Positions 6,693-12,968 of a stretch of 12,968 nucleotides of DNA are shown here, piece by piece; within the stretch, counting starts at the first letter, position 1; every line of letters begins with the position of its first letter. Origin of the DNA: Dehalococcoidia bacterium (lineage in GTDB: Bacteria; Chloroflexota; Dehalococcoidia; GIF9; AB-539-J10); assembly GCA_030589825.1 (NCBI GenBank), contig JAUUZT010000006.1, positions 1 to 12,968 of the forward strand, in the 5' to 3' direction. Both the position numbers and the translations under genes were made by a program. The notes under the pieces are model-generated. The model did no database searches. It saw only the letters and a list, made by a program, of their open reading frames with translations, and was not told the origin of the DNA.

Positions 6693-9436
6693 TTATTCTC
6701 CAGCGAAGTTTTCTCTATCTTCACGGCGCATACTTTAAACTCAGGGGTTTTGGAAATAGGATCAATTATAGGGTTAATCAAGCTTTCGGCTATATGGAGA
6801 TTCATACTTACAATACCCGGTGCTACAACTTCAGTGACCTTAGCTCTAACGTTTAATTCTCCTCGACGTGAACTAACTTTTACTAAATCGCCATCATTTA
6901 TTCCTAACTTAGTAACGTCATTTGGATTTATCTCCACTATCTTTTTAGGGCCAAGCATTTCCAGGTCTCTCACTTTGGAGGTAAGAACCTCAGTATATAA
7001 ATGATATAGACTATATTCAGTAATAAGAATCAGGGGATAATTGTTATCAGGTAACTCAGTGGATGGTTGATATTTTAGAGCTGTAAATTTTCCTTTGCCA
7101 TTAGCGAAGTTATCTGGATAAAGAATCGATGTTCCCTGGTGGTTGCTATTGGGACAAGGCCATTGCAGACCACCGTTCTCTAACCTCTCATAAGAAATAC
7201 CACTATAGTTAGGTATAGCTGTAGTAATTTCCTCCATTATTTGCGACGGGTTATCAAAGTGAAAACCTTTAGCCCCCATTTTCTCTGCAATCTGGCATAT
7301 AATCTGCCAATCTGGCTTGGAATCGCCTATAGTTCTAATGGCCTTTCTTACACGTTGTACTTTACGCTCAGCACTGGTGAAAGTGCCATCCTTTTCCGCA
7401 AAACTTGATGTTGGTAATACCACATGTGCTAGCTGAGATATTTCAGAGGGAAAGCAATCTTGAACAATTAGTAATTCTAGTTCTTGCAACCAATTACGCA
7501 GTTTGTCAGGTAAGGGATGGTTAAAAATGGGGTTACCAATTAAATAGAGTGCCTTTATTTGAGGGTTGGCTTCAGTATTGAAAATATCGCTAAAGGTCAT
7601 CCCTGGTTCTGAGTTAAGGGTACATTCCCAGATTTTTTCATACTTGGCCTTGCCTGCCTCTGTATTTACAGGTTGATAATCAGGGTAGAACTCTGCTACA
7701 GCTCCCATATCACAAGCGCCATGCGCATTATTTTCTCCCTCCAATGGATAGATCCCGGAGGATGGGTTTCCCAGATTTCCGGTAAGCATGGCTAGATTGC
7801 ATAGGGCAAGCACATTGTTTGTGCCATGGAAATGTTGAGTGATTCCTGTTCCATAGATAATAACCCCTGGTTTTTGCCTGGCATAAGTTCGTGCTATTTC
7901 AACTACTTGTTTCCAGTCTATGCCAGAAACCTTTTCTATAAAATCTGGAGTAAAATTCCTGAGCGCTTCTTTAAACTCACCAAAATTCTCGCAACGCTCC
8001 TCAATGAATGACAAATCAGCAAGATTTTCGTCAACTATAACTTGCATCATACCCATTAATAAGGCAACATCGCTGCCAGGCAGAGGTTGTAGCCAGCTAG
8101 AGGAGAAATGGCACAAGTTAATCCTTCGTGGATTAATTATAATGAGCTTAGCTCCTTTATTCACTGCCTTTATTATATTTGCCCGAATTATAGGATTATC
8201 AGAGGAAGTATTACTGCCAATGAGCAATATACAGGCAGCATTACCTATCTCGCTAATTGAGTTTGTCATTCCAGGACTGCCAAAACTCTGAATTAAGCTA
8301 AATAACGAAGGGGAATGAGAAAGGCGAGACGATTTGTGATCAATGTTATTACTTTTCATCACCACACGGGCAAACTTTTGCGCGATGTAATAATCTTCAT
8401 TAGTACAGGTATCTGAGCAGATAAGCGCAAACTGGTCACTTTTATAATTAGTTAATTTATCAGCTATTAAGTTTGTAGTTTCTTCCCAGGTTGCTGTTTC
8501 TACCTTTTCATTTCTCTTAATCAAAGGAGATTTTAAGCGACTGGGGTGGTAAATGGGTTCTTTGATGGCAAAACGACCTTTAACACAAGCCAACCCCTGA
8601 TTTACTCCGTCTTCAGAGGGGGCAGAAGCGTCTATTTTATTATTCTTTATTTCAAGGTTTAACTGGCAACCAATCCCACAATAAGGGCAAGTAGTAGGTA
8701 TCAATTGGTCGTATTCCCCTTTCCATTTTGCGGCTCGTTCAATTAGTGAACCGGAGGGACACGCGTCGACACATGCACCACAAAACTGGCATCCGGAATC
8801 TTGTAAACTATGCCCAAATGCAGTGCCCACAAGGGCTTTGGACCCTCTGTAAGTAAAAGCAATGGCACTAACTCCTATTGACTCGTGACAAACTCGTACA
8901 CAGCGACCGCAGAGAATACAGAGGTTATAATCACGGTCAATAAAAGGGGAATCCCTTAAAATTGGAAGCTCTCTAGGATGGTAGGTCAGGCTCATATTAT
9001 TTAGACCAATATACTCTACCACTTTTTGCAACTCACAAATTCCCTTTTTAGGACAGGTATGGCAGCCAACAACCATACTGGTTTTTTGGATGCCAGGTGA
9101 AAATGCCTCGCAGCGCTCACGGCGCTCACAAATGGCACAGAAGTAAGGATGTTCGCTTAGAATCATTTCTAACAAACCGCGCCGCAGTTCTTGAATTCTT
9201 GTGGTGTTGGTATGAACTACCATACCATTGGTCGCAGGTGTAGTGCATGAAGAAGGGAATCCGCGCATTTTTTCGATTTGTACAATACAGAGTCGACAGG
9301 CACCAAAGGGGGATAGACTTGATTGATTGCAAAGAGTGGGAATGTAAACTCCAGCCTCTTTCGCCGCTTCTAAAACTGTAGCCCCTTTTTTAGCTACGGT
9401 TTCTTCTCCGTCAATAGTTAGTGTTATCTTTTCCAT
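6677..9436 (-). CDS. NADH-linked formate-dehydrogenase-like molybdopterin oxidoreductase, serine at ligand position
   Basis: A 919-aa fusion of a NuoG-like FeS region and a bis-molybdopterin catalytic domain, as in soluble NAD(P)-linked formate dehydrogenases. In order: a [2Fe-2S] domain (C36, C47, C50, C64); a NuoG-type HxxxCxxCx5C set (H96, C100, C103, C109); an extra CxxCx5C set (C125, C128, C134) followed by ELQ; two ferredoxin clusters (C173/176/179/183 and C216/219/222/226); the Mo-domain cluster (C250, C253, C257, C284) with Lys286 after it, in CVKGRF; and the catalytic and dinucleotide-binding domains to the end. The segment normally reading DHC-(A/S)RL-(C/U)-H is DHKSSRLSH here. The Mo/W ligand is therefore Ser373 (TCT, 8320-8318), while the neighbouring His374 is kept. 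Dehalococcoides has an FDH-like protein with the same Ser substitution and no demonstrated formate activity. The start has no clear Shine-Dalgarno and the stop is TAG. No [FeFe]-hydrogenase H-cluster motifs occur. Architecture is certain; the substrate is not. Confidence 0.85.
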   Translation of the reverse strand: MEKITLTIDGEETVAKKGATVLEAAKEAGVYIPTLCNQSSLSPFGACRLCIVQIEKMRGFPSSCTTPATNGMVVHTNTTRIQELRRGLLEMILSEHPYFCAICERRERCEAFSPGIQKTSMVVGCHTCPKKGICELQKVVEYIGLNNMSLTYHPRELPILRDSPFIDRDYNLCILCGRCVRVCHESIGVSAIAFTYRGSKALVGTAFGHSLQDSGCQFCGACVDACPSGSLIERAAKWKGEYDQLIPTTCPYCGIGCQLNLEIKNNKIDASAPSEDGVNQGLACVKGRFAIKEPIYHPSRLKSPLIKRNEKVETATWEETTNLIADKLTNYKSDQFALICSDTCTNEDYYIAQKFARVVMKSNNIDHKSSRLSHSPSLFSLIQSFGSPGMTNSISEIGNAACILLIGSNTSSDNPIIRANIIKAVNKGAKLIIINPRRINLCHFSSSWLQPLPGSDVALLMGMMQVIVDENLADLSFIEERCENFGEFKEALRNFTPDFIEKVSGIDWKQVVEIARTYARQKPGVIIYGTGITQHFHGTNNVLALCNLAMLTGNLGNPSSGIYPLEGENNAHGACDMGAVAEFYPDYQPVNTEAGKAKYEKIWECTLNSEPGMTFSDIFNTEANPQIKALYLIGNPIFNHPLPDKLRNWLQELELLIVQDCFPSEISQLAHVVLPTSSFAEKDGTFTSAERKVQRVRKAIRTIGDSKPDWQIICQIAEKMGAKGFHFDNPSQIMEEITTAIPNYSGISYERLENGGLQWPCPNSNHQGTSILYPDNFANGKGKFTALKYQPSTELPDNNYPLILITEYSLYHLYTEVLTSKVRDLEMLGPKKIVEINPNDVTKLGINDGDLVKVSSRRGELNVRAKVTEVVAPGIVSMNLHIAESLINPIIDPISKTPEFKVCAVKIEKTSLENKCINL

Positions 9437-9463
9437 TTTATTACTGAATAATTAAATGCATTT

Positions 9464-11362
9464 CTATTTTTTCACAGGAATTGGCTCTTCTAGGCCAACA
9501 GGATGCTCTCCTGAAATTTTTACCACAGCGTTGAAGCGAGGAGGACAAAAATCAAGGCAAGTTCCACACTTAATGCATTTCTCCTGGTCAATGATATGAA
9601 CCATCCTTTTACCTCCTTTAATTGCCTCAACAGGACAGTTCCTAAGGCAAAGCATGCATCCCTCACACTTATCTGGCAAGATATAATAATAAACAAGCTC
9701 TGTACAAACTTTTGCAGGGCAGCGCTTTTCTTTGATATGGGCTTCATATTCATTGGGGAAGTAACGAAGGGAAGTTAAAACTGGATTAGGAGCTGTGCCT
9801 CCTAAGGCACATAAAGCGCTGTCCCTAACCGTTTCAGCAAGGTGTTGTAGTTTGTTGATGTCTTCTTCTTCTCCTTCGCCCCTGCATATGCGCTCTAAAA
9901 TATCGAGCATCTGCCTTGTGCCCACACGACAAGGGACACATTTGCCGCAGGATTCTGATTGAGTGAAAGTAAGGAAGAATCTTGCCATATCAACAATACA
10001 ATTATCTTCGTCAGCTACTATCATGCCTCCTGAACCCATAATAGAGCCAAGTTTGGTTAGGGATTCATAGTCGACAGGGGTTTCTAAAAATTCAGGGGGG
10101 ATGAATCCTCCTGATGGTCCCCCGGTTTGTACTGCTTTGAGGCGTTTATCTCCTGTGATGCCTCCTCCGATATCATATATCACCTGACGTAGAGGAATTC
10201 CAAAAGGAACTTCAATAAGCCCGGTACGCTTTATTTTTCCAGCCAGCGAAAATGTTTTAGTGCCCCTGCAGTTTTCTGTACCAAAGCCAGCGAACCATGT
10301 TGCCCCTCGCTGTAAAATCATAGATACATTGGCCAGGGTCTCAACATTGTTAATATTAGTAGGCTTGCCCCAAATACCAGAGTTGGCAGGGAAAGGAGGG
10401 CGAGAACGAGGGATGCCTCGCCTTCCCTCTATTGATGCTATTAGCGCTGTCTCTTCGCCGCAGACGAAAGCACCTGCTCCTTCTTTAATCTCTATGTCAA
10501 AACTGAAATCCGTGCCCAAGATGTTATTCCCCAAAATCCCATATTCCCTCATTTGACTAAGGGCAGTATATAAACGCTCCAATGCCAGGGGATATTCTGC
10601 GCGGCAATAGATATAACCTTTGGTAGCTCCAATAGCATAGGCCCCTATAAGTATGCCTTCTAAAACTCCGTGTGGATCGCCTTCTAAGACCGAGCGATCC
10701 ATAAAAGCACCGGGGTCTCCCTCATCAGCGTTGCAGACTAAATATTTCTCATTACCAGGTGCTTTACGACAGAACCCCCATTTCATACCTGTGGGAAAGC
10801 CAGCACCACCACGTCCCCTTAATCCAGATTCTTTTACCTCTTCAATGACTTTCTCTGGACTCATCTTGAGTGCCTTTACCAACCCACTGTAGCCGCTATT
10901 GGCAATATAATGATTGATATTAGTTGGGTCAATAAAGCCGCAATTCCTCAAAACTATACGAACTTGAGGCTTAAGCATGGGCAAATCGAAAAGGTTTGGG
11001 ATTCCTTTTACATTTTTATTGCCCACTGACCCCAGGGCAAGGTCTGGGCGCGGATCACCTTTAAGTAAATAATCCTCAATAATTTCTGGTACAATCTCAG
11101 GGGTTACGGAAGCATAAAAAATATGAGGTTGCTGTGGCTTTACAATACAGATTATTGGCTCTGTATAGCATAAGCCAATACAGCCCACCTGGGTAACCAC
11201 AGCATCAATATTGTGTTTTGTTAACTCTTCGTTAATAGCATCGAGGACACTAAGTGCTCCTGCCGAACGGCCACAAGTAGCAGCCCCAACAAGAATGCGA
11301 GTCTCTCCGCAGAGATTTTTCCATTCCGCAATAGCTCTATTCTGAATTTCTTCAAAAGTCAT
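9464..11362 (-). CDS. NuoF/HydB-like NADH-binding FMN/FeS subunit
   Basis: This is the diaphorase subunit: it binds NAD(H) and FMN and passes electrons to FeS clusters. The 632 aa follow the longer architecture of bifurcating hydrogenase and formate dehydrogenase beta subunits rather than plain complex I NuoF. The N-terminal thioredoxin-like domain has C30, C61 and C65 (GCIGLCY) but no Cys at the second usual position. The FMN/NADH core contains GRGGAGFPTGMKW (183-195) and CNADEGDPGAFMDR (210-223). A SLBB region comes next. The N3-type [4Fe-4S] site is SCGKCVPCRVGT, with C472, C475, C478 and a later C518. The C-terminal tail has two ferredoxin clusters, C566/569/572/576 and C596/599/602/606. 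The gene starts 7 bases after nuoE's stop without a clear Shine-Dalgarno, and ends in TAG 27 bases before the fdhA-like gene. Membrane complex I is unlikely because no membrane subunit gene is present. Confidence 0.92.
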   Translation of the reverse strand: MTFEEIQNRAIAEWKNLCGETRILVGAATCGRSAGALSVLDAINEELTKHNIDAVVTQVGCIGLCYTEPIICIVKPQQPHIFYASVTPEIVPEIIEDYLLKGDPRPDLALGSVGNKNVKGIPNLFDLPMLKPQVRIVLRNCGFIDPTNINHYIANSGYSGLVKALKMSPEKVIEEVKESGLRGRGGAGFPTGMKWGFCRKAPGNEKYLVCNADEGDPGAFMDRSVLEGDPHGVLEGILIGAYAIGATKGYIYCRAEYPLALERLYTALSQMREYGILGNNILGTDFSFDIEIKEGAGAFVCGEETALIASIEGRRGIPRSRPPFPANSGIWGKPTNINNVETLANVSMILQRGATWFAGFGTENCRGTKTFSLAGKIKRTGLIEVPFGIPLRQVIYDIGGGITGDKRLKAVQTGGPSGGFIPPEFLETPVDYESLTKLGSIMGSGGMIVADEDNCIVDMARFFLTFTQSESCGKCVPCRVGTRQMLDILERICRGEGEEEDINKLQHLAETVRDSALCALGGTAPNPVLTSLRYFPNEYEAHIKEKRCPAKVCTELVYYYILPDKCEGCMLCLRNCPVEAIKGGKRMVHIIDQEKCIKCGTCLDFCPPRFNAVVKISGEHPVGLEEPIPVKK

Positions 11363-11369
11363 TACGTTA

Positions 11370-11819
11370 TTACTGATATAACCTTAGTATTTCCTTTACT
11401 CTTTTCGTTGTCATTCTGCTGTACACAGTTTTGTCCACTACGATAACAGGACTTAAAGCACAGCAACCGAAACAAGCAACGGTCTCCAGGTTGAACTTGT
11501 AATCTTTAGTGGTTTCCCCTGCCTTGATGCCAAGTTCTCGTTCTACTGCTTCTAATATACGAGGCCCACCCTGCACATGACAAGATGTCCCTAGGCAAAC
11601 CTTAACGGTATGTTTACCACGAGGAGTGAAATGAAATTGGGAATAAAAAGAAGCGACTCCAAAGACTTCGCTTATTGATATCCTGGCACGCTTAGCGATT
11701 TCTGAAATCGCCTCTTCACTAATGTAGCCTAATTCTCTTTGCACTTTTTGTAAGATGAAGATTAACGTACCCTTTTCCCATTTGTGTATATTTAATATCT
11801 CTGCTAATTTGCCACTCAT
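11370..11819 (-). CDS. NuoE/HydC-like [2Fe-2S] subunit
   Basis: The 24-kDa-type thioredoxin-fold ferredoxin of NADH-linked complexes; it sits on the NuoF-like subunit and carries one [2Fe-2S] cluster. Its 149 aa match gamma subunits of soluble hydrogenases and formate dehydrogenases. The N-terminal helical part includes VQRELGYISEEAISEIAKR. The cluster ligands are C75 and C80 (CLGTSC) and C116 and C120 (CFGCC), with an extra C119 between the last pair. It is the first gene of the redox operon. The ATG is preceded by an AT-rich stretch without a recognisable Shine-Dalgarno, so the exact start is less certain than the identity. No other start lies between it and the promoter-like sequence near 11849-11877. 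Confidence 0.92.
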   Translation of the reverse strand: MSGKLAEILNIHKWEKGTLIFILQKVQRELGYISEEAISEIAKRARISISEVFGVASFYSQFHFTPRGKHTVKVCLGTSCHVQGGPRILEAVERELGIKAGETTKDYKFNLETVACFGCCALSPVIVVDKTVYSRMTTKRVKEILRLYQ

Positions 11820-11848
11820 TAATCTAATTACAAGCTAAAGACTCCGCT

Positions 11849-11877
11849 AGTCTATCATTTATTAAAAGGGCAAACAA
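11849..11877 (-). promoter_or_regulatory. Candidate promoter for the redox operon
   Basis: On the minus strand TTGTTT (11877-11872) and TAGACT (11854-11849) are separated by exactly 17 bases. Transcription would begin near 11842, leaving a leader of about 20 bases before nuoE. Both hexamers deviate from consensus in two or three positions, so this is a weak call resting mainly on spacing and position. Confidence 0.25.
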
Positions 11878-11906
11878 AAAAGTGTGCTGGTTTACTTAGA
11901 CTTAAT

Positions 11907-11919
11907 AGAGACACTCTCT
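11907..11919. promoter_or_regulatory. Short perfect inverted repeat, possible operator
   Basis: AGAGA-CAC-TCTCT is a perfect 5-base inverted repeat with a 3-base centre. It lies in the divergent spacer between nuoE and mutM, upstream of both candidate promoters. It could be a regulator site for the redox operon, but arms this short arise by chance. Confidence 0.18.
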
Positions 11920-11940
11920 GTTGATAATATACAACTAATA

Positions 11941-11946
11941 TATAAT
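11941..11946 (+). promoter_or_regulatory. -10 element for mutM
   Basis: TATAAT stands 38 bases before the mutM ATG. TTGATA at 11921-11926 resembles a -35 box, but the 14-base spacer is too short for an ordinary sigma-70 promoter. A shifted -35 (TGTTGA, 11919-11924) would give 16 bases. The spacer is AT-rich overall, so the hexamer could be chance. Confidence 0.35.
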
Positions 11947-11984
11947 TGAGTTATCACATGTTTTATTGCTAAACTGGACTCTAA

Positions 11985-12824
11985 ATGCCTGAACTGCCTG
12001 AAGTTGAAACTATCAGAACTGAGCTTTTACCATGGGTTCTAGAGCGAAAGTTCGTTGAAATTAATATCTTAGATAGCAAACTGGCGCAAGCACTGTCTGC
12101 AGAAGGATTGCAGGGATTGATTGGATGCAGTGTGCAGAAATTAGAGCGGCGTGGCAAGTACCTTATTTTCCGTCTATCAAATACGCAATCTCTGATTATA
12201 CATCTCAGAATGACGGGGAGCTTGTTGGTAAATCCGAGCGAAGCATGCAGGTATGCCAGGGCTATCTTTCTCTTTTCCGGTGGCATGAAACTTGTTTTTA
12301 GCGATATGCGTAGACTGGGAGTAATTTATCTGGTAGAGGATGCTGAGTCGGTAGTAGGCAGGTTAGGCGTAGAACCGTTATCTGATAGCTTCACTATTGA
12401 GCTATTCCAAAAGCTAATGAGGAAACATCACATTCCGATAAAAGTAGCCTTGCTTGATCAGAGTGTTATTGCAGGTATTGGAAATATGTATGCTGATGAG
12501 GCACTTTTCGCTGCTAATATTCATCCTTTGGTTTTCACGGATGAGTTATCAATGCAGCAGATCTAGAGCCTTTACTATTCAATTGGCAATGTCCTTTCAT
12601 CAGCAATACAGAGCAAAGGTGCCAGCGTTGATACCTATATCCGCCCTGCCGGAGAGATTGGTATAGCACAAAACCAATTTAAAGTTGCTCACCGCAAAGG
12701 AGAACGATGCTATATTTGCCAGTCTCCCATTCAGCGCATTATGTTACGTGGCAGGGGAAGCTACTTCTGCCCACGTTGTCAGTCTGTATGCAATTCGAAT
12801 ACTTCTGGTATTTGTTCAAGCTGA
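11985..12824 (+). pseudogene. mutM: Formamidopyrimidine-DNA glycosylase (MutM/Fpg), interrupted by in-frame TAG
   Basis: Fpg removes 8-oxoguanine and formamidopyrimidines and nicks the resulting abasic site. The start is fixed by MPELPEVET, whose Pro2 and Glu3 are the catalytic N-terminus. Also present are Lys58 (RRGKYL), HLRMTGSL (73-80), DMRRLG and LLDQSVIAGIGNMYADEALF, the helix-two-turn-helix. The open frame stops at TAG 12564-12566 after 193 aa, short of the usual 270-290. The same frame continues without a shift for 85 codons (12567-12821) to TGA at 12822. It encodes the missing end: AIQSKGASVDTYIR, VAHRKGERC and a zinc finger C-x2-C-x16-C-x2-C ending CPRCQ. Only one codon therefore separates this gene from a normal Fpg. 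It is a fresh nonsense allele, a read-through site or a sequence error. Without read-through the product lacks the zinc finger and should bind DNA poorly. Confidence 0.88.
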
Positions 12825-12967
12825 GACATGTTGGTATCGTTGAATTCACCTTCGACGAATTGTATCTTCATTATATACAGGAAGCTATCAGTTTGTTTAA
12901 GGTATGTTCTCACCTGAAAATCCAGGTCCCATAGCACTCCGTTAAATGCATAGTACCAATCCCAGGA
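12779..12967 (-). CDS. C-terminal end of an unrecognised protein, cut by window edge
   Basis: On the minus strand a frame is open from the right edge to TGA at 12781-12779, giving 62 residues that begin SWDWYYAFNGVLWDLDF and end LEQIPEVFELHTD. It is rich in aromatic and acidic residues and has no membrane segment or recognised motif. It would converge on mutM and overlap the last 46 bases of that gene's read-through frame. The stretch 12825-12968 otherwise holds nothing recognisable. The length of open frame and plausible composition support a real gene, but 62 codons can be open by chance. A plus-strand frame over the same bases looks less protein-like. Confidence 0.4.
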   Translation of the reverse strand, partial: SWDWYYAFNGVLWDLDFQVRTYLKQTDSFLYIMKIQFVEGEFNDTNMSQLEQIPEVFELHTD

Positions 12968-12968
12968 G

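Noticed and set aside
7920..8291. 123-codon plus-strand frame opposite the FDH-like gene
   Set aside because: Antisense shadow of a conserved domain; no motif and no ribosome binding site.
8318..8320. Selenocysteine at the catalytic site of the FDH-like protein
   Set aside because: The codon is TCT (Ser) and not TGA, and there is no in-frame TGA in the gene.
6677..11819. [FeFe]-hydrogenase (HydABC type) or membrane complex I
   Set aside because: The large subunit lacks the H-cluster cysteine motifs and has a molybdopterin domain. No membrane subunit gene is present.
11981..12286. 101-codon minus-strand frame opposite mutM
   Set aside because: Antisense to the conserved N-terminal half of Fpg; a shadow frame.
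12564..12566. UAG as pyrrolysine or general amber recoding
   Set aside because: polA, the fdhA-like gene and the nuoF-like gene all end in TAG at the expected protein length, so UAG works as a stop here. Site-specific read-through is not excluded but is not the leading explanation.
12707..12934. 75-codon plus-strand frame at the right end
   Set aside because: It overlaps the conserved zinc-finger part of mutM in another frame, and its sequence shows no recognisable feature.

Overview
The window reads as chromosomal DNA of a strictly anaerobic bacterium that is moderately AT-rich by eye. It carries housekeeping genes (der, argF, polA, mutM) and a five-gene NAD(P)H/ferredoxin redox operon. Several features recall Chloroflexota, especially Dehalococcoidia: a formate-dehydrogenase-like protein with serine at the metal-ligand position, a PolA with a decayed proofreading domain, and the style of the MutM C-terminus. 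This placement is an inference from motifs; no marker gene here settles it.

Layout. From base 1 to 1506 two minus-strand genes form a unit: argF, then der, joined by an ATGA stop/start overlap; der runs off the left edge. polA (plus) follows after a 174-base divergent spacer that holds an extended -10 promoter and a possible leader ORF. polA ends 5 bases from the convergent end of a minus-strand operon that reads, in transcription order, nuoE-like (11819), nuoF-like (11362), a 919-aa fdhA-like molybdopterin oxidoreductase (9436), nfnA (6692) and nfnB (5849). A 165-base divergent spacer separates nuoE from mutM (plus). mutM has an in-frame TAG at codon 194, yet its downstream frame encodes an intact zinc-finger C-terminus. 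At the right edge an unrecognised minus-strand reading frame ends inside the tail of mutM.

How the genes work together. The nuoE/nuoF/fdhA products have the architecture of a soluble NADH-linked, multi-FeS formate-dehydrogenase-type complex. NuoE and NuoF would handle NAD(H); the large subunit would carry electrons through up to seven FeS sites to a Mo/W-bis-pterin centre. NfnAB is the flavin-bifurcating transhydrogenase that couples NADH and reduced ferredoxin to NADPH. Encoded together, they suggest one module balancing NADH, NADPH and ferredoxin. The main puzzle is that the large subunit has Ser373 (codon TCT) where formate dehydrogenases have Cys or Sec, so its substrate may not be formate.

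Most worth checking: the serine-substituted oxidoreductase in its NuoEF-Nfn operon, the amber codon in mutM, the polA leader, and unusual residues in Der, ArgF and PolA. No tRNA, rRNA, CRISPR array, insertion sequence or clear hairpin terminator was seen, and no gene-free stretch exceeds 300 bases.
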